38,679 bases of DNA, from positions 6,209-44,887 of the forward strand of contig CAMYKK010000051.1 in the NCBI GenBank assembly GCA_947258975.1. The letters are read 5' to 3'. Made by a program: the position numbers and the translations under genes. The notes under the pieces are model-generated. The model saw nothing but the letters and a program-made list of their open reading frames with translations. It was not told the origin of the DNA and made no database searches. Source of the stretch: an uncultured Gammaproteobacteria bacterium (GTDB lineage: Bacteria; Pseudomonadota; Gammaproteobacteria; Arenicellales; JAANXG01). Shown one piece after another: positions 1 through 8,266 of this stretch (position 1 is the first letter of the stretch; each line of letters begins with the position of its first letter).

Positions 1-555
1 CTCGTGAGCCAGCAGTTCGCGCCCGCCTGAAGTGCCGGGTCTATATTCTCCTTGCTTGAAGAAGATGTCCTGGCCGGTGGTAAAGGCACGCGCGCTCAGT
101 GAGCGGTTAAGGCTGTCGGCTCCGCTATCGCTATGCACACGCACGCCGCCAAAGTTGACGCCAAAGGCGGGCTCCATCTGGGCGCGCACACCGCTGTCCA
201 AAGGCTGTCCTCCGCCACGTGCGCTCTGGATGCTCTGCTCGACGTCGGCGCTCACGTCGGCCCCGCCCTCACCCTGACGGGAGAGTTCGACGACGCGCTG
301 GCCAAAGCGGTTGCCGTATTGGCGCTGCAAACGCAACAGCGCGTCAGGCGCAGTCTGTACCATGGACCGGTTCAGCGCATCCGCGTGGGCACCAGCGCAC
401 GAGTCATCACCCACCCGGCAAGAGAGCTGCGTCGTTGGGTCACGCTGCAAGGCTGGCATGGCTTGGGCATCAAGGTCTTCCTGATGTGCCCCGGGTGGCT
501 GGCTCAGCAGATGTAGGCGGCTTTGCTTCATTGTATCTAGTTTCTGGTTTTTCAT
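1..555 (-). CDS. DUF4157 (eCIS core domain) protein, truncated by window edge
   Basis: The visible 185 N-terminal residues start at ATG 555, with an AGAGGT ribosome site about 5 nt upstream. After a disordered leader of about 60 residues come typical DUF4157 segments: FGQRVVELS-like, PAFGVNFGGVRVHSD, SARAFTTGQDIFFKQGEY, and a final RELLAHE at the window edge, which is the start of the HExxH metalloprotease-like motif. DUF4157 proteins are a hallmark of eCIS loci and often form the N-terminal part of loaded toxins or cargo. Here the gene is the last one visible in the cluster, 85 nt after the large membrane protein gene. The C-terminal part, which would show any toxin domain, lies outside the window. 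Family assignment is firm; a cargo role is inferred. Confidence 0.88.
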   Translation of the reverse strand, partial: MKNQKLDTMKQSRLHLLSQPPGAHQEDLDAQAMPALQRDPTTQLSCRVGDDSCAGAHADALNRSMVQTAPDALLRLQRQYGNRFGQRVVELSRQGEGGADVSADVEQSIQSARGGGQPLDSGVRAQMEPAFGVNFGGVRVHSDSGADSLNRSLSARAFTTGQDIFFKQGEYRPGTSGGRELLAHE

Positions 556-640
556 GTGTACCTCTTTGTATGGGCCCGTCCGACCGTGCAAGATGGACTT
601 GAGTGACGGAGTGGGTCTGGACTGCAACCTTTTCTAACGT

Positions 641-3600
641 TTATAACGCCCACGGAAGGTATTCCACGTACATTACACCGATTCCACCTAGGACGAGTAT
701 CGCACCGCGGACAAGTGGTTGATCCCAGACAGGTTGGAACGCGCCGATTCGCAGACGGCTTAGTTGGCCCATAAGTTCCTGTATATCATCTGGCGTGGCA
801 ACAACGGGTTGCTCAACCTTTTCGGCCTGAAGTTCTAGGCTTTCGCGCTGGAGCCGGTCGAGTATCTTGTCCCGTGCCTGCTTAGCCACAGCATTGAGGC
901 GAGCCGCCGCCATCGCAGCTATCAGGAAATTTGCAGTGACTATCACTGCGAGAGCCTGCGGAAAACCCCAATTATCAAAGTAGGTACTGCGAGCCAGCAA
1001 CATCAACAAGATGATTACGACGGGATAATACAACAAACGGCTAACTTCCGTTGTCCGTTCACCGATCAGATGAATCTGCAGATAGTAAGTTGCGTGAGCC
1101 GTCGGAAGTCGCAATTGCTTCGCCAGTTCATCTCGGTAGGTATTATCCCAACTCAATCCTGAGGCTTGCAGCTTCTCGATCCAACATATGCATAAACGCG
1201 TGGCATCCACCACGAAGAACAGCAAGAACAACATGAGCACTACGCTCAAACCGAGCACGATCCCGTCCACAACACATGCGTTTCCCCTACAAGGGGGAGG
1301 GACCGATCCAAGTAGAGAAAAAACGATCGTGCCAAACACGAAGTAGAGCAGCAAATAGGAGAATGACCGCAGTACGCGATGACTCAACGCACCATATTCC
1401 AGGTAACTGTTCCAAAGCTCAGCCGCGGTTTTTTCCCTGCCTCTCCGTTTGCGGGTCATCCACTTGTTTATGGAAAGCACGGCAACACTTGGAATGATTT
1501 TGCCGTTAACAAACATCTGCCATAGCCCAATAACGACAGCCCATCCCACCCCGAGGAGAATGAGTTTCGAGCTTAGCGGATACTCCAGATCGCGTAGTTT
1601 GCTCATGGCAAACATTATCACGACAGCCAAAACCAACGTACCGAATAACCACGCGCGAAACTTTACGCGCCTGACACTCATAATTAGCACGGTCACCGTT
1701 TCGCGGATCGTCAGGCCCAGGTCGTCTTGCGGAGAGCCTCCGTTGAAGTACCGACCAGAGAGCATACGTGCGTTTGCCTGCAGGCGGTTATAAGTAATCC
1801 AACAAAATGTAGCAGCAAGAAATATTGCAGTTGACCGAATAAACTCGGTTGGCCAGATACTGATACCATCCGAGATACTGACCGGCTCGCCGGTACGAGC
1901 CTGCCAATGTGCGATCATCGCAAGAACAATCCACGAGACAATCAGTACCGCAATAGTTATAACGGGCCGTCCAGACCGCGAGCGTAATTGGTGAAGTGCG
2001 AATAATCCCAGGATAGAAATGAGGCCGATGCCAATTAGGTAGGCACGGGGAAACGCCATAGCCATGCTGCTCGTGATTCCGCTAAGTTTGTCGTTCCCGT
2101 CACGTTCCACCTCGTATCGAGGACTTCCAATACGCACGAATCCGTGCCGGCCCACCTCGAACAAGAGTGGCGGTAAAAGGTTATTCATCTCCTGCTGACT
2201 CGGATAACTAGGAGGCAACTGAGGTTCTGCACCCGAATTCTTAATTGGATTAATCTTTTTATGTGGAAAATCTGGTTTCAAGGCCATGCGAGTTGCGAGG
2301 TAGACAGCCGTCTGGTAACTATCGCGAAACGGCGGACTCGATCGACTGGAGAGATCATCTTGTGGTAACGAAAGGCCAAAGGTTGACGCAACGATAAGGT
2401 TGCGCGACCACTTGAACTCTCCTGGATGTATAAAATGTGCATCGAGGTCGGTCGTCACCCAAATGGCGCCTGGTAGACGATGGCGCAAGGCACGAAGTAT
2501 GAGCAGTTTGTCATACACGTCGCTCCCCAGAACAGCGACAGCACGCACGCCCCGCCCACTGTCTAACCGCAGCTTTCGGTCTTGTGCCAAGATCGTATCT
2601 GCGAGACGTCGGATATAATCGTACTGTGCGTTACCTTCTGGACGTCTTACCGTAACTCCCTCAGTGGGCGACAGGACATCGAGCACGCTAGTGTCATTCG
2701 ACTTACCTATTTTTTGTTCTACTTGAGTTGTTCCAGCCGTAATACCGTCGATCCCGCGCTCATATGTGTAGCGGAGCAGTTTCAGTTCAGGAACATCAGA
2801 CACGCACCCTTCTAGGGACTTACCGTTTGTTGTCGCTTCTTCTATCGCGTCCGCAAAAGCGCGCGGCAGTAAGCGCCCAAAATAAGTATCCCACTCGGAC
2901 AACACGACGACAAAATCACCCTGCCGAAGCTTTCGTCGGGCGAGTTCACATATCAATTCGCGAATCAGGATATCGTCACTTCGAATCGTTCGTAAGAAAC
3001 GTAAGCAGGTCTTACCGTCAACACCACAAAAGTTAGATATACCCGGAAACAGTGATCGGCTCTCGTCGGCACGATCTGGTCGCGGCTTATTCAAAAGATC
3101 CGAATCAGAGACAGTAGCCAGTGGTGAAAGTATATCGAAATCAGCCAGACGGCTTTCTTCCCTCAACCACGTGATCACATTGTCGTTGTTATCTGCATAG
3201 TTTACGAAATCTTTGACGAAGCTACGTAGGGTGCCTGAGCTACTCGGTCCTATAACTTTCCAGCTTATTCGCAGATCGTCGTTCGTTTTGCGAAAGGCAT
3301 GTACTATGTTTTCGACAAGTTCACGAAAACGGGCGAAGGGCTCGTCGGCAAAACGCGATTCATCCAACCACAAAACTAATACGCTCTCGGGTAAGAATTG
3401 TCTCTTAGAGGAGCCCGATGGGTTCGCCGGCTTCGGGGCTTCGTAGTCGTACCACTCGTACGGTATGGTAATAGAGTCCCAAGAAGTGTTCGCCTGAGTG
3501 TCGGTACTGCGATTTGAAAGATGGACTTTTAAAATACCAAGTGTTTCGGCGTCACGCGGTGCAAAACCGGAGTCCCCCAGTCCCGCAAGCACCGCGTATC

Positions 3601-3952
3601 GGCGCCGTCGCCTGCGTTCCTCGAGTTCACTGTACAAACCCGAAGTAACCATTACTGATAAGACCATCATTTGCCCGCTATGGGCAACCTCCGATAGTTT
3701 TTCTAGATCATGTGCGACATTCCCGTGTGCCTTCTCGTCATCAGCGCGTTGCTTAATCTGGCGCATCACGTTTAACGGATCTTGCCACAACCGCGCGGCA
3801 ATACGCCCTCCAAACACGACGTCAGGCGCCGTTAGCGATGGGCTAGTCGGGCGAGCGCTCTCTAACGGCGCGCCATGCCACGCGAATGTGCCTAACGTCG
3901 CCAATATTAAAACCCCTGCGAACGTAAATCCTGGATCGCCTTTTTGAGGCAT
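641..3952 (-). CDS. Large polytopic membrane protein with extracytoplasmic receptor-like domain
   Basis: This 1103-residue protein has one N-terminal hydrophobic segment (about 9-25), a long soluble region (about 30-635) and about ten C-terminal membrane segments (near 637-655, 664-682, 703-720, 767-785, 797-815, 863-882, 896-917, 974-990, 1000-1018, 1083-1100). The soluble part has alternating strand and helix stretches such as RAVAVLGSDVYDKLLILRAL and GAIWVTTDLDAH, which recall periplasmic-binding-protein folds; this is a visual impression, not a match. Its place after the kinase, phosphatase and VWA-FHA genes suggests an envelope sensor or anchor that works with them. It does not resemble TssM, TssL or TssJ. 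No enzyme motif was recognised. The ATG start has no strong ribosome site, and a 266-nt gap separates it from the kinase gene. Confidence 0.8.
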   Translation of the reverse strand: MPQKGDPGFTFAGVLILATLGTFAWHGAPLESARPTSPSLTAPDVVFGGRIAARLWQDPLNVMRQIKQRADDEKAHGNVAHDLEKLSEVAHSGQMMVLSVMVTSGLYSELEERRRRRRYAVLAGLGDSGFAPRDAETLGILKVHLSNRSTDTQANTSWDSITIPYEWYDYEAPKPANPSGSSKRQFLPESVLVLWLDESRFADEPFARFRELVENIVHAFRKTNDDLRISWKVIGPSSSGTLRSFVKDFVNYADNNDNVITWLREESRLADFDILSPLATVSDSDLLNKPRPDRADESRSLFPGISNFCGVDGKTCLRFLRTIRSDDILIRELICELARRKLRQGDFVVVLSEWDTYFGRLLPRAFADAIEEATTNGKSLEGCVSDVPELKLLRYTYERGIDGITAGTTQVEQKIGKSNDTSVLDVLSPTEGVTVRRPEGNAQYDYIRRLADTILAQDRKLRLDSGRGVRAVAVLGSDVYDKLLILRALRHRLPGAIWVTTDLDAHFIHPGEFKWSRNLIVASTFGLSLPQDDLSSRSSPPFRDSYQTAVYLATRMALKPDFPHKKINPIKNSGAEPQLPPSYPSQQEMNNLLPPLLFEVGRHGFVRIGSPRYEVERDGNDKLSGITSSMAMAFPRAYLIGIGLISILGLFALHQLRSRSGRPVITIAVLIVSWIVLAMIAHWQARTGEPVSISDGISIWPTEFIRSTAIFLAATFCWITYNRLQANARMLSGRYFNGGSPQDDLGLTIRETVTVLIMSVRRVKFRAWLFGTLVLAVVIMFAMSKLRDLEYPLSSKLILLGVGWAVVIGLWQMFVNGKIIPSVAVLSINKWMTRKRRGREKTAAELWNSYLEYGALSHRVLRSFSYLLLYFVFGTIVFSLLGSVPPPCRGNACVVDGIVLGLSVVLMLFLLFFVVDATRLCICWIEKLQASGLSWDNTYRDELAKQLRLPTAHATYYLQIHLIGERTTEVSRLLYYPVVIILLMLLARSTYFDNWGFPQALAVIVTANFLIAAMAAARLNAVAKQARDKILDRLQRESLELQAEKVEQPVVATPDDIQELMGQLSRLRIGAFQPVWDQPLVRGAILVLGGIGVMYVEYLPWAL

Positions 3953-4218
3953 GATTACTTTCCGCCTTATTCCTCAGCAGAATTGTTGCGTTAAAATGTG
4001 TCTCGCAATAATTCCATCACTTGATTGGCCTTGGCGACGTTCCCCATCCTGCGCCGGCATGAGTAATCCGAGTTTATGCTTGACGGTTTTCTCGTTAGGA
4101 TGGATCATGAGGCTTACTACTTACGGTGTTAACGGATGATGAACATCGTGTTAAAATCGGTAAGCTGCACTTTTTTAACCTCAGTGTCGCAGCAACTCAA
4201 ACCTTTTAAGATCGGTGT
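3953..4218. other. Gap between kinase and membrane-protein genes
   Basis: This 266-nt stretch is AT-rich and holds no convincing gene. It contains a stem-loop at 4164-4193 and two similar inverted segments, GAACATCG at 4141 and CGGTGTTC ending at 4220. No clear promoter for the gene to the left was found, so read-through from the kinase gene is possible. Confidence 0.4.
4164..4193 (-). terminator. Possible weak stem-loop after the kinase gene
   Basis: On the minus strand, GCTGC and CACT pair with AGTGCAGC across an 11-nt loop with a two-base bulge. The U-rich tract after the stem is interrupted (TTACCGATTTT), so this is at best a weak intrinsic terminator or an mRNA processing structure. Confidence 0.25.
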
Positions 4219-6540
4219 TCATTCTGTTATCAGTAAATCAAATTCCTGCGTACTGAATTTGTAATAATCTACGGCAGTATCTCTATAGAAATGATCTGTT
4301 GATACGTATACGTCGCATTTTTTCTCGTTTAACAGTTTCTCTACATCGGACTCTTGTCGCACAGTCGACTTACTTGCCACATTTCCAAAGTATTTCAAAA
4401 GTTGTTTCGATAACTGCCTCTCCGCTGTGTTCGGGGATAACGGACCGGTACAGATACTGAATTTACTGAGTTCGAGTGGTGCTACTTTAAGCACCATTGT
4501 TTGTTTGTCGAACATGTAGTCGTAAACCTTTGCCGCGCCTCTTCCTTTTTTTCCTTGCAAATAGCGTTTTTTCAAAAAATTGAAGGCTTGCTTTGCGCCT
4601 TGTTTCGCCTTAGCCATCATGAAATATCTCGCATATACCGGTACACGGTAAAAAGGTGACGTTGATTCTTTGTTTTTGTCGCCTATAGCTCGCAATTGAT
4701 AACGTGTGGTCCGTTCCGGCAACCTATCGAGTCTGTATAAGTTTTGTGTTGCCGCCGCCGATCCAATCTTGTTGCCGTCCTCTTCGAATATTTCAACCTT
4801 GTTCGCGCCTGATACCGACCACGTAAAAGACAGGGTCTTTCCCTTATCCGCAACAAACACCAAAGTATTGGGATCAGCATCAAATGCGTTTATTTTCGGT
4901 GTCCCTTGTTCGCCTCTGGTGCTACTTGGGAACTTTCGAACTTCAGACAATCGCCGTTGTAAGAGCTCTGTTGTTTCGTGTTCCGTCTTTAACCGTTCCG
5001 AAAGCTTTATTACGCGACTGTTGGCGTTATCCAGAGCCGCGTTGGCTTTGGACAACAAGAGTTCCCACTTCCGCGAGTCACCCCCTTTCCCAGGAGCGGG
5101 TTTTCTTTTTGTTAGCCGGATCACTTTTTCCTCTAAAAGTGCAATATCGTGTTCCAGCCGTTTCGCGTGTTGTTCCGCTTGATCCCGGGCCGTTGTTGCT
5201 GCAGCCAGGCGGCGCCCGGTTTGCATCACATCACTCTCAAGTTTTTTCCGGTCCTGCCTGAGTTGGTTCAACTCTTGCGATTCCGCACCGTCCTCCCTCG
5301 TTACGACTGCCACCTGGCCCTTGGCCGCATCGCGCGCCGTTTCCGCATCAAACAAACGCTGCGCGACTTCCTTCAGCTTTTTCTCGAGCTTTCGCTGTTC
5401 CTGCTTGGCGTGTGCCAACTGTTTCGATGTGATTCCGGCTTCCCTGGTTAGCAGTTGCACCTTTTTTTTGGCCTCGTCCCGCTCTCCTCCCACCGCTGTC
5501 AAACGGTTCTCGAGATCCTTGAGCTGTCCGGGGACCGGCGATTGCGTCGCCGACGGGTTCAGTGTACCTGCAGGAGAACTACGGGCTTGTTCGAGTTGCT
5601 GATGAGTCTTATACCATCCCCATCCGGTGACCGATGTAGTCAGAACCAGCAGTACGACCGCTGCGTACAAAACAGACGATGACTTTGTGGATTTTTCCGG
5701 TGACAATGATCGACTCCCCCCGGGGAACGCGAGCGCCATGGCCATCTCTTCACAGCCGCCAAACCTCTCGTCCGGGTTCTTTGCTAACGCGCGCAATACG
5801 ACCGATTCCATATCAGGGTCCACATCGGCATTAATCGACCGCAACGCTGGCGGCGCCGTTTTTGTGTGGCCTTCCATGATCGTGAATTCCGTGTCACCGC
5901 CATCCCGGTCACCAAAAGGTGGACGACCGGTGAACATCTCGTACAGTACGCAACCAAAGCTATATACGTCTGTACGATGATCTATCTCTACGGATTTGAT
6001 CTGTTCCGGACTCATGTACTCCGGGGTACCTACTGCGCTCCCGGTGCGCGTCAAACGTTTTTCTCCGACGACCAAGGCGATGCCAAAGTCCGTAAGGTAG
6101 GCGTGCCCCTCGCGATCCAGCAAAATGTTTGAGGGCTTCACATCGCGGTGAATAACACCCTGTTTGTGCGCATAGTTCAGCCCATCGAGGATATCCCTTG
6201 ACATACGTAAAATCTCTTCTTTAGGCAAAGGATCATTTTTAGACAATTTGTCCTCGAGGGACCCACCATCCAGGTACGTCATAACAAAGAGTAACGCGCC
6301 TCCCAACGCGTAGTAATCGCGCACTTTTACGATGCGGGGGTGTTCCAGGGATGCCATTGCCTCGGCCTCCCTGAGGAACCGTTTGCGAAACTGCGGATCC
6401 TCGGCTAAATGTGGGAAAATGGCCTTGACCGCGACCACATCACCGTCCCGTTTGTGGTGCGCGAGCCAGACTTCGCCTACGCCACCAGCACCTAGCCTTT
6501 TATCCAGAATATAGTCGCCAACTTCTTCGCCAGCTTTCAC
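4219..6540 (-). CDS. Membrane Ser/Thr protein kinase with coiled-coil, Ig-like ectodomain
   Basis: A 773-residue Hanks-type kinase resembling PpkA/PknB. The cytoplasmic kinase domain spans about 9-270, with glycine loop LGAGGVGEV, Lys39, HRD at 131-133, DFG at 151-153 and GTPEYMSPEQ in the activation segment. A membrane helix follows at about 288-310. The ectodomain begins with a coiled coil (about 340-530) containing a 49-residue repeat: ERD at 353, ARD at 402 and ARD at 451 mark its copies. An Ig/FN3-like strand region (about 548-635, FTWSVSGANKVEI) and a C-terminal alpha/beta segment (about 640-773) follow. The start is GTG with GGAG 8 nt upstream. Downstream of the PP2C gene, it likely forms the kinase half of a phosphorylation switch over the FHA proteins. 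Its extracytoplasmic ligand is unknown. Confidence 0.93.
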   Translation of the reverse strand: MKAGEEVGDYILDKRLGAGGVGEVWLAHHKRDGDVVAVKAIFPHLAEDPQFRKRFLREAEAMASLEHPRIVKVRDYYALGGALLFVMTYLDGGSLEDKLSKNDPLPKEEILRMSRDILDGLNYAHKQGVIHRDVKPSNILLDREGHAYLTDFGIALVVGEKRLTRTGSAVGTPEYMSPEQIKSVEIDHRTDVYSFGCVLYEMFTGRPPFGDRDGGDTEFTIMEGHTKTAPPALRSINADVDPDMESVVLRALAKNPDERFGGCEEMAMALAFPGGSRSLSPEKSTKSSSVLYAAVVLLVLTTSVTGWGWYKTHQQLEQARSSPAGTLNPSATQSPVPGQLKDLENRLTAVGGERDEAKKKVQLLTREAGITSKQLAHAKQEQRKLEKKLKEVAQRLFDAETARDAAKGQVAVVTREDGAESQELNQLRQDRKKLESDVMQTGRRLAAATTARDQAEQHAKRLEHDIALLEEKVIRLTKRKPAPGKGGDSRKWELLLSKANAALDNANSRVIKLSERLKTEHETTELLQRRLSEVRKFPSSTRGEQGTPKINAFDADPNTLVFVADKGKTLSFTWSVSGANKVEIFEEDGNKIGSAAATQNLYRLDRLPERTTRYQLRAIGDKNKESTSPFYRVPVYARYFMMAKAKQGAKQAFNFLKKRYLQGKKGRGAAKVYDYMFDKQTMVLKVAPLELSKFSICTGPLSPNTAERQLSKQLLKYFGNVASKSTVRQESDVEKLLNEKKCDVYVSTDHFYRDTAVDYYKFSTQEFDLLITE

Positions 6541-6730
6541 GCTACGTCTCCAACACTATGTGCGTATTACTAATCACTAGAAGATCTATCGGAGTGATAA
6601 CAATCAATCTAAATCGACATCGATGTAACTGATGGCATGGCAGTCGTGTTTCTGATGTTCTGATTATAGTTACTGCGATACCCATTACTCGCCGAAACAA
6701 CCGGTTTTCCTGGGTTGGCGAGCCCGATCG

Positions 6731-8152
6731 TCAATTCGCAGGTCGCCCGCTACCCTTGGATGGAGTTTCAGGCGTCTTCGCGCCCGACGCCTTGGTGGCG
6801 TTAGTTTTCGGTAGCTCAGCACTTTCGTCTTGCTTCGGATTGTCTTTTTCAAGCACTAACACTTCTTTAGTCGCTGGCGGGGCTGACAGCTGTTCTATCT
6901 CTTTTTTCTTCGCCGCTATCTTCGCCGCGAGCTCGCCGTTTTGCTGCATTAGATCGTTAATCGTTGACAGTTGATCCGTGTTAACGGCGTTTAAAGCGTT
7001 CACACGATTGTTAGTCTCGAGAAGTTCCTCTTTCTTTTTCTCCAGTTTTCGCTTTAACGTCGTTAGTACCGCGTCGACTCCCTGTTTTTCTTTCTCGACG
7101 ATACTTAACTTTATCTCCAACTTGTTAATCTTAGTCGTCGCTTCTTCTAGTCTCAGAGTAATAGCTGACTCTGCAGATTCTCCGTCGGCGCTAGCCGCAC
7201 TTGGGTCACGATCCTCATCAACTACGATTTTTTCCGGAACCGGCGGCGGCTCTTGCGCCGTGCGCTCTTCATTAGAATGCGGCTCTGAATCATTACCAGA
7301 GTCCATCGTTTGCCAGACGACTGCGCCCAACATAACCACGCCAAGTATCGTCGCAACCCCGTACCAAAGCCTTCTTGTGTGTTGCGGTGCGCGTACGTCG
7401 CTCCTCTCTCCATACTGAATATACTGAATCGTGACATTGTCATCGCTGCCCTTTTCCAACGCGAGTGCGAACAAATCACCGGGAATTTCTTGGACTGTCG
7501 AATCACTGCGCAGAACCGATTCAATATCTGCGTCGTCCGCATATCCTGACAATCCGTCAGAGCAAAGTAGAATGCTGTCACCATCTTTCAACTCCAATAT
7601 CGGCCCGATATCGACATCTATGTCGGGCTGATTCCCAATGGCCCGATCCAGCACACTTGCGTCGGGATGATCACGTGCTTCCTCCGCGGTCAACATACCG
7701 GCGTCCATCATCTTCTGTACTTTCGTATGATCTTTCGTCAACGGACGAAGCTCCCCTTTCCGATAGAGGTAAGCCCGACTATCGCCGACGTGAGCGACGC
7801 GGGCCACTCGTCCGGAAATCAAGAACAACACCGCCGTTGATCCCATCTCCTCTGTCTCCGAATCCCCCGAATGAGCCCTCTCGTAGACAGTTTTGTTGGT
7901 TTTCTCGAACGCGAATTTGATTGCGCCCTCCACGTCCACGCCGGCAGCCGTTTCGTTTAGATGACGTTGCAATCCCTCCACAGTCAACGTGGCAGCCATC
8001 GCCCCACCTTTGTGTCCCCCCATACCGTCGGCGACAATGTAGGCTTGTCCCAAGCCCACGTGGATTCCACTCATTCGATCCTGGTTCTCTTCACGAACAT
8101 AGCCAGTTTCCGACAGAGCACCCACTTCACAATTTGTTTTGGGTAGTCCCAT
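6731..8152 (-). CDS. Membrane-bound PP2C-type Ser/Thr phosphatase with coiled-coil ectodomain
   Basis: A 473-residue protein. The N-terminal 1-250 is a PP2C/PppA-type phosphatase with the metal-binding motifs EENQDR (21-26), ADGMGGH (41-47), GDSRAYLY (123-130), CSDGLSG (197-203) and SDDNV (236-240). A membrane helix lies at about 262-281, followed by an acidic linker, a coiled coil (about 325-425) and a Lys/Pro-rich tail. PppA phosphatases of T6SS loci are generally soluble, so the membrane helix and ectodomain are unusual. They mirror the neighbouring kinase's layout of catalytic domain, membrane helix and coiled coil. It should reverse phosphorylation by the two kinases of the locus. The ATG start has no strong ribosome site. 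Confidence 0.93.
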   Translation of the reverse strand: MGLPKTNCEVGALSETGYVREENQDRMSGIHVGLGQAYIVADGMGGHKGGAMAATLTVEGLQRHLNETAAGVDVEGAIKFAFEKTNKTVYERAHSGDSETEEMGSTAVLFLISGRVARVAHVGDSRAYLYRKGELRPLTKDHTKVQKMMDAGMLTAEEARDHPDASVLDRAIGNQPDIDVDIGPILELKDGDSILLCSDGLSGYADDADIESVLRSDSTVQEIPGDLFALALEKGSDDNVTIQYIQYGERSDVRAPQHTRRLWYGVATILGVVMLGAVVWQTMDSGNDSEPHSNEERTAQEPPPVPEKIVVDEDRDPSAASADGESAESAITLRLEEATTKINKLEIKLSIVEKEKQGVDAVLTTLKRKLEKKKEELLETNNRVNALNAVNTDQLSTINDLMQQNGELAAKIAAKKKEIEQLSAPPATKEVLVLEKDNPKQDESAELPKTNATKASGAKTPETPSKGSGRPAN

Positions 8153-8266
8153 AGCTGCTTACGCGATCGTGGAACCGTTCAAGCTTGCTTGATGAAAAGT
8201 CGTCGCCGACTGATAGTTCACGCCGTTGACTGGTAAATGCAGCGCTGCTTCAGGTGCGGGCATTCC

